A stretch of 27,568 nt of DNA from CAYGBW01 sp964348185 (GTDB taxonomy: Bacteria > Desulfobacterota > BSN033 > WVXP01), in contig CAYGBW010000120.1 of assembly GCA_964348185.1 (NCBI GenBank), forward strand, positions 1 through 27,568, given 5' to 3'. Positions 1 through 8,770 of this stretch are shown here, in pieces. How positions within the stretch are numbered: the stretch's first letter is position 1; each line of letters starts with the position of its first letter. A model generated the notes under the pieces. The model was not told where the DNA came from. It ran no database searches and worked only from the letters and a program-made list of their open reading frames with translations. The translations under genes were made by a program, and so were the position numbers.

Positions 1-34
1 TCAGACAGCGGAATCTCGCCCCTTCGGGGACACT

Positions 35-66
35 CTCCTTCGGCAAGCTCAGGACAGGCTCTTCGC
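35..66. repeat. TTCG-type dispersed repeat fragment
   Basis: This unit has a CCTTCG..AAGCTCAGGACAGGCT core. The same core in opposite orientation occurs near the right window edge (27491-27553), so it belongs to a dispersed repeat family. Just before it, 20-29 is a small CCC-TTCG-GGG hairpin. The rest of 1-130 lies downstream of the dppC-like stop; I see no gene and no convincing T-tailed terminator there. Confidence 0.5.
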
Positions 67-130
67 CAAGACGGGTAACCCCAAAAACTCCGTAATGTTC
101 GCTTCAGGGACATTTTTCAGTGACGACTGC

Positions 131-991
131 CTAGTAGTTTTCCAAGCGTGGGTCCAGCACGTCTCGGAGGCCGTCTCCAAAGAGGTTGATGGCCAGGATA
201 ATCACCATGATGGTCAGTCCAGGAAAGGTGCTCAACCACCATGCCCGGCTCAGATAGTTCTTGCTTTCACTCAGCATCGTCCCCAGCGAGGGCTCAGGCG
301 GTTGAATTCCCAGACCCAGGAAACTCAGACCAGCCTCTAGGACGATTACCAGGGCCATATTCAGGGTGATCAATACCATGACGGATGATAGGGTGTTTGG
401 AAAAATGTAACGGGAGATAATCCTCAGGTCGCTCGCCCCCACCGCGTGGGCGGATGTGACAAAATCCTTTTCTCGCAGGGAGAGGGTCTCACCTCTGACC
501 ATACGGGCATACGCCATCCACTGGGTAAATCCAATGACCAGGATCAGCACGTTGACACTGGCCCCGAGAACGACGATAACAGAAATGGCCAACAAGATCA
601 GGGGGATTGCCAGCTGGACATCGGCAATCCGCATGATCACGTCATCAAAGATCCCACCATAGTAACCCGATATGAGTCCGAGAATAACCCCGAATATCGC
701 AGAGATTGTCACCGCCAGGATGCCAATGAGCAGAGATACCCTGACACCATAAATGATCCGGCTGAGAACGTCCCTCCCCAGTTGGTCCGTTCCCAATAGA
801 TGGATTTGATCGTCTCCATCTCTCCAGAGCGGAGGTTTAAGCTTGTTCGCGAGATCCTGATCATAGGGATTGAATGGAACGATAGATCCTGCAAATGCTC
901 CACAGACAATGGTGAGGACGATTACCAGGCTGCTCGAGAGAATCATTTTGTTCCCCTGCATTTTTCGCAGGAGATTACTTTTCCTTTTCAT
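131..991 (-). CDS. Family-5 ABC importer permease (DppC-like)
   Basis: This is one of the two inner-membrane permeases of a dipeptide/oligopeptide/nickel-type ABC importer. The 286-residue length is normal for DppC/OppC. The N-terminal membrane segment (about 15-37) is followed by a periplasmic stretch and the family motif GTDQLGRDVLSRI (about 67-79). Further membrane helices follow, with the ATPase-contacting loop near residues 150-200 and the C-terminal motif LSFLGLGIQPPEPSLG. The start overlaps the end of the dppB-like gene by 17 bases, so the two are translationally coupled. No ATPase (DppD/DppF) gene follows before the window edge; a repeat begins instead. The transported compound cannot be read from the permease sequence. 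Confidence 0.9.
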   Translation of the reverse strand: MKRKSNLLRKMQGNKMILSSSLVIVLTIVCGAFAGSIVPFNPYDQDLANKLKPPLWRDGDDQIHLLGTDQLGRDVLSRIIYGVRVSLLIGILAVTISAIFGVILGLISGYYGGIFDDVIMRIADVQLAIPLILLAISVIVVLGASVNVLILVIGFTQWMAYARMVRGETLSLREKDFVTSAHAVGASDLRIISRYIFPNTLSSVMVLITLNMALVIVLEAGLSFLGLGIQPPEPSLGTMLSESKNYLSRAWWLSTFPGLTIMVIILAINLFGDGLRDVLDPRLENY

Positions 992-1907
992 AGCGAATCC
1001 TGGGGTCTATGACCGTGTAGATGATGTCGATCAGGAAATTCGTCACGACCACCCCGATCGAGACGACCATGACGATCGCCTGAATCACGGGGAAGTCCCT
1101 GTTGTAGATGGATTGCACGGCAAGCCAGCCGACCCCCGGGTAGGCAAAGATCTGTTCGGTGATCACGGCACCGCCCATCAGCGTGGCGACCTGAATCCCC
1201 ATGATCGTCACAATCGGAATCAGGGCGTTTCTGAGGGCATGTTTGATCACGACGAATAGCTCCGAAAGCCCTTTCGCCCTCGCCGTTTGAATGTAATCCA
1301 TGTCCAGGACTTGGAGCATGCTGGATCGGGTAATTCTGGCAAAAGTCGCCATCCCAAAGCCGCCAAGGGTGACGGCTGGCATAATGATGTGTGCCAGATC
1401 CCCACCGCCATATCCGGAAATCGGTAGAAGTCGAAAGTGAACGCCAATAATCATGATTAACATGATGCCCAGCCAGAAACTCGGGATGGATTGTCCAAGA
1501 AACGTACACGCCATGCCGACCATGTCAAAAAGACTGTTCCGTTTTAGGGCGGAAATAATACCGATTGGAAGGGCGACAATGAGGGACCAGGAGATAGTGA
1601 AAACAAGAAGCCTCAAGGTGGCTGGAATCCTCTGGAAGACGAGGTCGATCGCCGGTTCTTCATAACGGATCGAGGTCCCGAAGTCACCTTTGACCGCCCC
1701 CTTTAGAAAGATGAGATACTGGACAGGGAGGGGTTGGTCCAAACCGAGTTCTTTCCTCAGGATTTGCCGGTCTTCCTTTGGGGTATCAAAGTCAACCATC
1801 AGGCTCACCGGGTCCCCCGTGAGGCGTGAAATCACAAAAACCGCAACCGATATGCCGATGATGATGATGATCGAATGGATGAGTCTCCTGGTGAGATATC
1901 CGGACAT
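975..1907 (-). CDS. Family-5 ABC importer permease (DppB-like)
   Basis: This is the partner permease, about 310 residues, with six or so membrane helices. The N-terminus (MSGYLTRRLIHSIIIIIGIS) is the typical first helix of DppB/GsiC proteins. The periplasmic GDFGTSIRYEEP motif, the cytoplasmic loop DYIQTARAKGL that couples to the ATPase, and the C-terminal IDPRIRY are all visible. I chose the ATG at 1905-1907. The reading frame opens further upstream with a TTG at 1964, but that lies inside a stem-loop, lacks a spaced ribosome-binding site and adds a non-family extension. It is cotranscribed with the binding-protein gene upstream (stop at 1983), with a perfect hairpin between them. Confidence 0.9.
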   Translation of the reverse strand: MSGYLTRRLIHSIIIIIGISVAVFVISRLTGDPVSLMVDFDTPKEDRQILRKELGLDQPLPVQYLIFLKGAVKGDFGTSIRYEEPAIDLVFQRIPATLRLLVFTISWSLIVALPIGIISALKRNSLFDMVGMACTFLGQSIPSFWLGIMLIMIIGVHFRLLPISGYGGGDLAHIIMPAVTLGGFGMATFARITRSSMLQVLDMDYIQTARAKGLSELFVVIKHALRNALIPIVTIMGIQVATLMGGAVITEQIFAYPGVGWLAVQSIYNRDFPVIQAIVMVVSIGVVVTNFLIDIIYTVIDPRIRYEKEK

Positions 1908-1937
1908 TTTCAAATTCAAGAGGGAAGCGTGCAGAGA

Positions 1938-1971
1938 AGAGGTCTTGCCTAACAAGATAGGCAAGACCTCT
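1938..1971 (-). promoter_or_regulatory. Intercistronic stem-loop after binding-protein gene
   Basis: A perfect 13-bp inverted repeat (arms 1938-1950 and 1959-1971, core GGTCTTGCCT / AGGCAAGACC) with an 8-nt loop sits 11 bases after the binding-protein stop and before the dppB-like start. No T-run follows on the minus strand, so it is more likely an mRNA-stabilising or partial-attenuation hairpin than a full terminator. Confidence 0.7.
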
Positions 1972-1982
1972 CGTTCAGATTG

Positions 1983-3518
1983 CTACTGCCTTATGTATGC
2001 CCCATAGAGGTTGATGTCCTCGTCTGAGCGGGGCTCCCAGACCACGCGTTTATTCACCCCGTAGATGTCCCTCTGGGCGTAGAGAAACCCAAAGGGCGGG
2101 TCATCGAATATCTCCCGAAGGGCCAACCGGAGATATTCGGCGTGTTTTTCCGGATCGATCGTCTGGCCGGCCTTGTCGATGTACTCGTCAACCTTTTCGT
2201 TTTTGTACCAAGAGAACATCTCGCCGCTTCTGACCAGGGCCTGGAGGGTATCCCAGGCATCGAAATGGTTGTTTCCCCATGCGGCATACATCAACTCCGG
2301 AATCTGGTGGGCCTGGGTTTGCTTGGCAAACACGCCAAATTCGACGGCATTGACTTTCGCCCTGATCCCGACTTTCGTTAGCATCCCTGCAATGGCCTCA
2401 CAGGCCTGCACATCATTCAGGTAGCGGCCTCTCGGCGTGAGGATCGTGGCGTCCATTCCATCGGGGAAGCCTGCCTCTGCGAGAAGCCTTTTGGCCTTTT
2501 CGGGGTCATGGGAATAGAACCGCTCATCCGGGTCCCAGCCCACCATGTATTTCGGACATATCGTCGAGACCCGGTATGCATTCCCACCCATCACATTCTT
2601 TATCAGTGACGGCACATCCAGGGCATAATTGATGGCCCGGCGGACCCGAACATCCTTCATGTTGTCAATTTCCGTATTCATGAAGAGCATGGCCACCCGA
2701 GCGCTGGGAACGAATCTCACCTCCAGGTCCTTCTCCGCCTTGACCTCTTGGATGTTGTCTGGCTTCAAGTTGGCGATAATGTCGACACTCCCCACTCTGA
2801 GCTCGGCGATACGGGTTGCATCCTCGGGTATGGGCCGAAAAACGACCTCGTCGATCTTCGGTGCCCCCTTCCAGTAGTCTTTCTTGGCCGTGAGGACGAG
2901 TTCCCCACCCTTCATCCAACTCTTCAATAGATAGGGTCCAGTCCCAATCGGTTTGGTCGCCAGTTTGGCGAAGTTGTCTTCCTTCGTATACTCGATGGGA
3001 ACCATATACTTCTGGGCCACGTAGGAGAGCACCAGGGGGTCTGGGTATTTGGTGATGAGCTGTACCGTATAGTCATCGATGATCTTGACTTCCTTGATGC
3101 TTTTGTAGTCAGAGGCATTGAGGGTCTTTTTCGCATCCGCCATCAACCCGGCCACCCGCTCAAAATTGTATTTGACGACCTCCGCGTTAAAGGGTTCCCC
3201 ATTAGAGAACTCGATGCCCCTGCGGAGCTTGAATTCGACCGTTGTGTCATTGATAATTCTCCAGGATTCGGCGAGATCGGGTTGGATTTTTTCATCCCAG
3301 TCCCGTTCGAGCAAGGCATCGTAGATGTGAAGAATCACGTTGTTGCTCGGGTTTTCACGGTGCATATCCGGGTCCAATTTGGTCGGTTCCACACCCTGGG
3401 CAACGATAACCCTGGTCTTACATTCTGCGGTTTGGATCCCCAGCCCAACAACGAAGACAAAAAGGACCAAGGTACCTAAAAGGACGAATGCAACAGTCTT
3501 GAATCCTCTTGTTTCCAT
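1983..3518 (-). CDS. Family-5 extracellular solute-binding protein, Sec-exported
   Basis: This is the periplasmic binding protein (SBP family 5, DppA/OppA type) for the permeases that follow it. It is about 511 residues, normal for the family. A Sec signal peptide is visible (hydrophobic core about residues 9-26, polar stretch before CKTRVIVAQ). Family landmarks follow: LAESWRI, the ISNGEPFNA-like FSNGEPF motif, GTGPYLLKSW, and the LLAEAGFPDG repeat near the C-terminal lobe. I chose the ATG at 3516-3518 because AAGGAGG sits five bases upstream; a TTG seven codons earlier has no such site. It is homologous across its length to the Tat-exported protein at 7160-8710. Ligand unknown: peptides, glycosides, nickel chelates and opines are all known in this family. 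Confidence 0.9.
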   Translation of the reverse strand: METRGFKTVAFVLLGTLVLFVFVVGLGIQTAECKTRVIVAQGVEPTKLDPDMHRENPSNNVILHIYDALLERDWDEKIQPDLAESWRIINDTTVEFKLRRGIEFSNGEPFNAEVVKYNFERVAGLMADAKKTLNASDYKSIKEVKIIDDYTVQLITKYPDPLVLSYVAQKYMVPIEYTKEDNFAKLATKPIGTGPYLLKSWMKGGELVLTAKKDYWKGAPKIDEVVFRPIPEDATRIAELRVGSVDIIANLKPDNIQEVKAEKDLEVRFVPSARVAMLFMNTEIDNMKDVRVRRAINYALDVPSLIKNVMGGNAYRVSTICPKYMVGWDPDERFYSHDPEKAKRLLAEAGFPDGMDATILTPRGRYLNDVQACEAIAGMLTKVGIRAKVNAVEFGVFAKQTQAHQIPELMYAAWGNNHFDAWDTLQALVRSGEMFSWYKNEKVDEYIDKAGQTIDPEKHAEYLRLALREIFDDPPFGFLYAQRDIYGVNKRVVWEPRSDEDINLYGAYIRQ

Positions 3519-3668
3519 GACATCCTCCTTGCGTTTCAAAATCGTTTCACCAATAGAGCAAAGACTGAATCAATGACGTTCCCATCCCCCCTTTCCTCGG
3601 CTGATCTGTCCCGTCCATTCCCTCAGTCGGACGTCCCCAGGAATTCGTAGAACGAAGTACCCTGCTCC

Positions 3669-3697
3669 TTTTTACTCCAGTTAGATAGACGTGTCAA
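3669..3697 (-). promoter_or_regulatory. Candidate sigma70 promoter for the family-5 importer operon
   Basis: On the minus strand, TTGACA (3692-3697), a 17-bp spacer and TAAAAA (3669-3674) lie about 150 bases upstream of the binding-protein start. The -35 is perfect and the -10 matches four of six. The remaining leader, 3519-3668, shows no other recognisable element. Confidence 0.45.
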
Positions 3698-3720
3698 CCC
3701 AAATCCCTGCCGATCAGAAT

Positions 3721-3738
3721 ACAAAAGTCCAGGTGGAC
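3721..3738 (-). terminator. Weak candidate terminator after dctM
   Basis: On the minus strand a GTCC-ACCT-GGAC hairpin is followed by TTTTGTATT, about 45 bases after the dctM stop. The stem is only four bp, so this is a weak call. Confidence 0.25.
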
Positions 3739-3783
3739 AACCCATTCAGGGTTCGCCAGCGATTCCTGACCCCATGTCCCCCT

Positions 3784-5073
3784 TTACAAAAGACCGAACA
3801 GTTCGGGCAGGGTCATTGTAATTGCTGGGAAATAGGTAATCAGGGCCAAGGTGAAGAGGCAAGAAATCAGAAAGGGGAGTACGGCGACGATCACCCGACT
3901 CACGGTGTCACGGGATATGTCGGCAGCCGCAAACAGACACACGGCCAAGGGCGGTGTTAGGAGGCCGATATTCAGGTTGACAATCATGAGTATTCCGAAG
4001 TGAATGGGGTCCAGGCCGATTTCGATGGCCAGTGGCGTCAGCATGGGGGCAAACAGAATGATAGACGACGAGCAATCGAGCCACATCCCCAAGAAAATCA
4101 AGAAAAGATTGATCAAGATGAGCAGGACGTACCTGTTCCGGCTGACCGAATAGAACGCGCCCTTGATCCTCTCTGGAACGTTTTCGATTCCGAGAACCCA
4201 TACCAGGATGGACGCACAGCCGACGATCAATAGTAGCTTGGCAGAGAATATAACGGCAGTTCGAAAGATCGGGCCATAGTCTCGCAACTTGAGGGACCGA
4301 TAGAAGAAGGAGGCAATAACGAAGGCATAGAGCACGGCCATACCGGCCGCCTCGGTGGGGGTAAATATGCCGGACAAGATGCCAAAAATGATGATCGCCG
4401 GCATCATCAGAGGAACCAGGGCATCCCGGGTGCCGAGAATCAGTTTTTTTGGCGTGACGGGAATGGTGACTTTGGGATATTGGCGCCGCTTGGACAAATA
4501 GGCCACAATAACCATTTGAGAAAGTCCCATCAGGATACCCGGAATGATGGCCGCGGCAAAAAGAGCGCCGACTGAGACGGCGGTCACAGCGCCGTAGATG
4601 ACAATAATCATGGAAGGCGGAATGATGGGACCGATAATGGATGAAGAAGCCGTTACGGCGGCCGAAAAAGGCCCGTCGTACCCCTGTTTCTTCATGGCCG
4701 GAATAAAGATGGATCCCAAGGCAGCGATGTCTCCAAGGGCGATTCCGGTGATTCCGGCAAAGAGCATCGAAGCCAGGATATTCACGTGGGCCAGCCCCCC
4801 CCGCCATCGCCCCACAATGAGGTTGGCAAAATCGACGATCCGATCTGCAATCCTACCCCGGGTCATAATCTCGCCCGCCAGGATAAAGAAAGGAATGCAC
4901 ATGAGAACAAAGGAGTCCATCCCCGAAAAGACCTTTTGCGGGGCCATATCGAGAAAGGAGGCCTGGGGCGAAAAGAGGAGATACAGGGAGGCCGAAAAGC
5001 CCATGATAAAAGCCACAGGCATTCCCGCCAGGAGGAGGGCAACAAAAACAAGGATCATCAGGCCGAGAGACAT
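3784..5073 (-). CDS. dctM: TRAP transporter large permease (DctM)
   Basis: This is the large membrane subunit of a tripartite ATP-independent periplasmic (TRAP) transporter, which uses an ion gradient to import carboxylate-type solutes delivered by the DctP protein. The 429-residue, strongly hydrophobic protein has about twelve membrane segments. Family hallmarks are visible: MPVAFIMGF near the N-terminus, SSIIGPIIPPSMIIVIYG (about 146-163), GIFTPTEAAGMAVLYA (about 236-251) and LNIGLLTPPLAVCLF near residues 370-385. A GGGGGAGA ribosome-binding site precedes the ATG at 5071-5073. It follows dctQ by 52 bases in one operon. Confidence 0.95.
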   Translation of the reverse strand: MSLGLMILVFVALLLAGMPVAFIMGFSASLYLLFSPQASFLDMAPQKVFSGMDSFVLMCIPFFILAGEIMTRGRIADRIVDFANLIVGRWRGGLAHVNILASMLFAGITGIALGDIAALGSIFIPAMKKQGYDGPFSAAVTASSSIIGPIIPPSMIIVIYGAVTAVSVGALFAAAIIPGILMGLSQMVIVAYLSKRRQYPKVTIPVTPKKLILGTRDALVPLMMPAIIIFGILSGIFTPTEAAGMAVLYAFVIASFFYRSLKLRDYGPIFRTAVIFSAKLLLIVGCASILVWVLGIENVPERIKGAFYSVSRNRYVLLILINLFLIFLGMWLDCSSSIILFAPMLTPLAIEIGLDPIHFGILMIVNLNIGLLTPPLAVCLFAAADISRDTVSRVIVAVLPFLISCLFTLALITYFPAITMTLPELFGLL

Positions 5074-5125
5074 TTCACGCGTCTCCCCCAGAAGGGCTCC
5101 CCTCGCTTGGCCCAGGAGGGGTCTG

Positions 5126-5656
5126 TTATTTCTCCCCGGCTAGCCGTCCATCCTCCTCACGAAGCTCCTCAGGGGGCCAGAACAAAAGCCGGTAGATATC
5201 TCGAACCAGGGCGCGTGCCGTGTAGATGCCCATCAGTAGGGCTCCCAAGGGAAGTGCCAGAGTGGGCCAGAACATTGTGATTCGCAACCCGGAACTCTCA
5301 AAGAGCCGATTGAAATAGGCGATTTTTATTCCCTTGACGATTAAGATAACGAGGAATACCAGGGTGCACAGGCGAAAACCGGTCTCCATGACTCGTCTCC
5401 CGCGAGGACCGGCCACCATTGGAAAGAAGTCAATACGGATGTGATCGTTTTTTGACTGAACCCGGGCGGCACCGATCATAACCGTCCAGATCATCAGGTA
5501 ACGAACCAACTCCTCTGCCCACACGAAAGAATAGTTGAACAGGTACCTCGAGAAGACCTGCAGAACGACCACAACGGTCATGATGACCAGAAGAAAGATA
5601 CAGACGTTTGTTTCCATTTTCTCAAAGGAGCGCAGAGTTCTGTAAATTCTTTTCAT
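5126..5656 (-). CDS. dctQ: TRAP transporter small permease (DctQ)
   Basis: This is the small membrane subunit of the TRAP transporter, 176 residues with four predicted membrane helices (about 20-42, 55-75, 93-115, 130-152), normal for DctQ. The VFSRYLFNYSFVWAEELVRYLMIW segment (about residues 34-57) is the family signature. It pairs with the DctM downstream. Its ribosome-binding site (GAGAGG) is rather distant from the ATG, suggesting modest translation. A 186-base gap with a stem-loop separates it from dctP. Confidence 0.93.
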   Translation of the reverse strand: MKRIYRTLRSFEKMETNVCIFLLVIMTVVVVLQVFSRYLFNYSFVWAEELVRYLMIWTVMIGAARVQSKNDHIRIDFFPMVAGPRGRRVMETGFRLCTLVFLVILIVKGIKIAYFNRLFESSGLRITMFWPTLALPLGALLMGIYTARALVRDIYRLLFWPPEELREEDGRLAGEK

Positions 5657-5787
5657 GGCATTTCAAACCTCTCGGAACACAGGCTCTCCTGATCTCGGCG
5701 GGGAGATACGTGGCCGCGCTGCCAGACCGAGAGGGTGAGACGTTCCACATTCGTGCAGGATATCCCCGAGGTGAGCCTTGAAATGGA

Positions 5788-5820
5788 TCGGTGCCCACCA
5801 AGGACACGGGTAGGCACCGA
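5788..5820 (-). promoter_or_regulatory. Intercistronic stem-loop between dctP and dctQ
   Basis: A perfect 8-bp inverted repeat (TCGGTGCC at 5788-5795, GGCACCGA at 5813-5820) with a 17-nt loop lies 22 bases after the dctP stop. No T-run follows. The rest of 5657-5842 holds no recognisable gene. A likely role is limiting transcription or protecting the dctP message, so that binding protein exceeds permease. Confidence 0.5.
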
Positions 5821-5842
5821 AAGCAACCCTGACAGGGGCTGA

Positions 5843-6865
5843 TCATTTTGCTGCAGCCGCTGCCTCCAGCATGCCGTTAACCCACTCATCACCCACTTCC
5901 TGGCGCAGCCACTCGAGCACAGGGCCTTGGGCCTTGGACTTGAACTGCGCTCTCTCTGCCGCTGTGGGGACATAAATGACCATGCCTTCCTTCTTCAGGT
6001 TGTCGATGGCCATGTGGTCTGTGTATCGGGAGACCCCACGGTTCACGGCGAGGGCGAATTTCTGGGCCTTATCGATGACCTGCTGGAGGTCTTCCGGCAG
6101 AGATTGGTAAAACTGATCGTTTACCAGCATAGCCGAGATGGCATAGACGTGGTTATCTACCGTGACGTACTTCTGTACCTGATACCACTTAAAGAGATTG
6201 ACCAGGGAGAGGGCATTATTCTGTCCATCAACGGTTTTGCTTTTCATGGCCCCATAGAGCTCGCTGAAGCTGATCGGTGTTGGGGATCCACCGAGGCTTG
6301 AGACCAGTTTTTGAAAGATGGGAGAGGGCATAACGCGGAGCTTCAGCCCCCTCATGTCCTCTGGGGTCCGAACCTCCCGTTTCGAGTTGGTCCACTGTTT
6401 GAATCCACCCGACTCCCACCAGTGGAGGATCCGCAACCCCGTCTTTTTGCGCAGCTCCTCGCTGAGGTTCTGGATGAAGGGCCCGTCATAGAGGCGCCAC
6501 GCCTGGTATTCGTCCTCCAGCAGATAGGGTATAGACAGGATTTGGACAGGCTTAAACACTTGCGCAAGGGGGCCTTCAGCCGTGTCGGCTCCCTGTATCT
6601 GCCCCATCATGACCTGCTTCATTCTATCCAGCGGGCTTCCGAGGGCACCGCCCCAGATTAGTTCCACCTGAATGCGTCCGTCAGATCTCCGCTCCACCTC
6701 GTATTTGAACACATGGTAATGGGTTCCCCAGAAACTCGGATTGATATCGGGTGCAGCCAGGCCAAACTTCATGACGATGGGTTGGGCAACACTGAGTGAT
6801 GGGACCGCAAGGATAAGGGAGACAGCGAATAACAGGACAGAAAAACTCTTCCTACTCTCTCTCAT
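5843..6865 (-). CDS. dctP: TRAP transporter substrate-binding protein (DctP)
   Basis: This is the periplasmic binding protein of the TRAP system, about 340 residues. A Sec signal peptide is clear (MRESRKSFSVLLFAVSLILA, then SVAQ before the mature GLAAP-type N-terminus). The GLKLRVMPSPIF motif (about 156-167) contains the conserved arginine that pairs with the substrate carboxylate in this family, followed by PISFSELYGAMKSKTVDGQNNA. I chose the ATG at 6863-6865 because AAAGGAGG precedes it at good spacing; an in-frame upstream start would add a non-signal extension and lies at the promoter. The ligand is probably a carboxylate, but a specific one cannot be assigned. Confidence 0.94.
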   Translation of the reverse strand: MRESRKSFSVLLFAVSLILAVPSLSVAQPIVMKFGLAAPDINPSFWGTHYHVFKYEVERRSDGRIQVELIWGGALGSPLDRMKQVMMGQIQGADTAEGPLAQVFKPVQILSIPYLLEDEYQAWRLYDGPFIQNLSEELRKKTGLRILHWWESGGFKQWTNSKREVRTPEDMRGLKLRVMPSPIFQKLVSSLGGSPTPISFSELYGAMKSKTVDGQNNALSLVNLFKWYQVQKYVTVDNHVYAISAMLVNDQFYQSLPEDLQQVIDKAQKFALAVNRGVSRYTDHMAIDNLKKEGMVIYVPTAAERAQFKSKAQGPVLEWLRQEVGDEWVNGMLEAAAAAK

Positions 6866-6905
6866 AGTCAACCTCCTTTCTCGGCCTTGGGATAGCAGAT
6901 GTCCC

Positions 6906-6935
6906 ATTATACGAGGTCAAGGGGAAGGTTGGCAA
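6906..6935 (-). promoter_or_regulatory. Strong sigma70 promoter for dctPQM
   Basis: On the minus strand, TTGCCA (6930-6935), an 18-bp spacer and a perfect TATAAT (6906-6911) give a predicted start near 6899 and a short leader of about 34 nt to the dctP ATG. Confidence 0.65.
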
Positions 6936-7071
6936 GAGGCAAAAGGGGTGGACCCCCGGGTGCCCTTTCGTGCATCGGTTGGGTGGCCATTCCAATCGGG
7001 CAAGTCCGAGGGCAATTGCCCGTCCTGTCCTGTTTTTGGACGAGGCTGAGAGCTTGAAACTCAAAAACCGT

Positions 7072-7100
7072 TTGACAAAATCCTTCGATTTTGCTATGGT
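7072..7100 (+). promoter_or_regulatory. Strong sigma70 promoter for the Tat-exported binding protein
   Basis: TTGACA (7072-7077), a 17-bp spacer and TGC-TATGGT (extended -10, hexamer at 7095-7100) lie about 60 bases upstream of the ATG at 7160. It is divergent from the dctP promoter; about 135 bases between the two are open for a shared regulator, though no clear operator was seen. Confidence 0.65.
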
Positions 7101-7159
7101 CGGATCGCTTTTGCCTTTAAGGCTGACTCCAATGTCCAAACCAAAAAGGAGGCGGATCG

Positions 7160-8710
7160 ATGAGCAAAACGAAAGCCAGCCCAAGAGAGGAGAGGCGGTT
7201 ATCCCGGCGGGATTTTCTCAAAACCTCTGCAGCGGTGACTGCGGGGATGGCCGCAGGAGGCATGGCCGATGTATTTTCGCCGAGATCAACCCTGGCCCAG
7301 TCACCCACCGGGACGATCAACGTGGTGACCTCCGCCGATGCGGATTCCTACGATCCTCATTCCTGGATTTCCGATGACGGCCGGATGATTGGTGCCCATA
7401 TCTTTGAGTCCCTCGTTACACGCGACTATCAACCCATGCTCGCCACTTCCTGGGAGAATCCAGACAAACTGACGTGGATATTCCACCTTAAACGGGGCGT
7501 TGATTTTAGCAATGGAGAGCACTTCGATGCGTCTGTCATGAAATTCAACCTGGAAAGGTACATGGATCCCAAGACCAAAGCCCTCTTCAGGGGACTCCTC
7601 CAGCCGTTGGAATCCATCGAGATCATGGACCCATACACGGTCAAAATCAAGACCAAAACCCCTTACTCCGTTCTGATCTATATCCTTCGGGACATCCACA
7701 TGATGTCACCGAAAGCCGTGAAGGAGCTGGGCAAGGATGTTGTCCGGAGACCCATTGGCACGGGGCCTTTTCTGTTTAGAGAGTGGGTTCCCATGGAAAG
7801 AACGGTTATCGATGCCAATCCAGACTATTATGGACCCAAGGCAAAGGTCAAAACGATCATTTGGAGGCCTGTGACAGAACCATCCACCCGTATCGTCGAA
7901 CTCCGGACCGGTAAGGCCGATATCATCAACAAGGTTCCCCCTGAACTCATCGGCGAGATTTCTGGTGAGGGCATGAAGGTCCTTCGGAGGCAATCACTCT
8001 GGCGTATGGGGATCATGATAAACTGCGCAAAACCCCCTTTTGATAAGGTAAAGGTGAGACAGGCCTTCAATTATGCGGCCAACAAAGAAGATCTTGTCAA
8101 GTATGTGCTCAAGGGGGCTGGTTACGTCATGTCCGATCCTCTGGGACCCGACGTGGATGGCCACAATCCGAATATCAAGCCCTACCCTTACGATCCCGCC
8201 ATGTCAAGAAAACTCCTGGCCGAGGCCGGTTATCCAGATGGAGTGGATATCGAAATCCTCACGCCGGCGGGGCGCTATCTCAAGGATAAGGAGCTGGTTG
8301 AGGCGGTCTCCTTTCAGGTCAAAGAAGGTGGCTTCAACATGAAGGTGGTCGCCATGGAGTGGGGAATGTTTCTCAAGAACTACAAGAAGCTCCATGGATT
8401 CTTCATCGGTGAGGAAAGCCCCTATGCGCAGCGCTACTTCTCCAAGAACATGGATTCCCGGGTCAAATCCTATGCCTGGATGGGGTACCATAACGACGAA
8501 TTCAACAGACTCCTCGACGAGGCTGGAGAGACCTTTGACGTCGGAAAGCGGAACGCCATCTACCAGAAACTGTCAAAAATCGTCTTCGACGACGGTCTCT
8601 ACCTGTACATGTATTATGGCCAGGACCTCTATGGGGTTCGTGACCGGATCAAGAACTTTGCCCCCCGGGTAGACGGGTTCATCCTTCTGAAGGATGCCTA
8701 CGTTACCTGA
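7160..8710 (+). CDS. Family-5 extracellular solute-binding protein, Tat-exported
   Basis: This is a periplasmic binding protein of SBP family 5, 516 residues. The N-terminus carries a twin-arginine motif (SRRDFLKTSAA, about residues 15-25) followed by a weakly hydrophobic stretch and an AQ cleavage region, so it is probably folded before export by Tat. Conserved family segments include ISDDGRMIGAHIFESL, FSNGEHFDAS, RRPIGTGPFLFREW, RPVTEPSTRIVELR and LLAEAGYPDGVDIEILTP. AAGGAGG lies seven bases before the ATG. It is a full-length homologue of the protein at 1983-3518 but has no permease genes of its own, so it may feed the DppBC-like pair to the left. Its 3' side leads into a dispersed repeat without a strong terminator. 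Confidence 0.92.
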   Translation: MSKTKASPREERRLSRRDFLKTSAAVTAGMAAGGMADVFSPRSTLAQSPTGTINVVTSADADSYDPHSWISDDGRMIGAHIFESLVTRDYQPMLATSWENPDKLTWIFHLKRGVDFSNGEHFDASVMKFNLERYMDPKTKALFRGLLQPLESIEIMDPYTVKIKTKTPYSVLIYILRDIHMMSPKAVKELGKDVVRRPIGTGPFLFREWVPMERTVIDANPDYYGPKAKVKTIIWRPVTEPSTRIVELRTGKADIINKVPPELIGEISGEGMKVLRRQSLWRMGIMINCAKPPFDKVKVRQAFNYAANKEDLVKYVLKGAGYVMSDPLGPDVDGHNPNIKPYPYDPAMSRKLLAEAGYPDGVDIEILTPAGRYLKDKELVEAVSFQVKEGGFNMKVVAMEWGMFLKNYKKLHGFFIGEESPYAQRYFSKNMDSRVKSYAWMGYHNDEFNRLLDEAGETFDVGKRNAIYQKLSKIVFDDGLYLYMYYGQDLYGVRDRIKNFAPRVDGFILLKDAYVT

Positions 8711-8770
8711 GAGGAATTAAACCCCTACACGCTAAAAGAGCTAGATTTTTCTTGAGGCTGAAAGCCCTTT

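Noticed and set aside
3908..4807. A 299-codon minus-strand frame inside dctM
   Set aside because: It is His/Arg/Cys-rich out-of-frame reading of a membrane protein gene, a frame artefact.
6852..7184. A minus-strand frame crossing the dctP promoter
   Set aside because: It covers two strong divergent promoters and overlaps the dctP start; no domain is visible.
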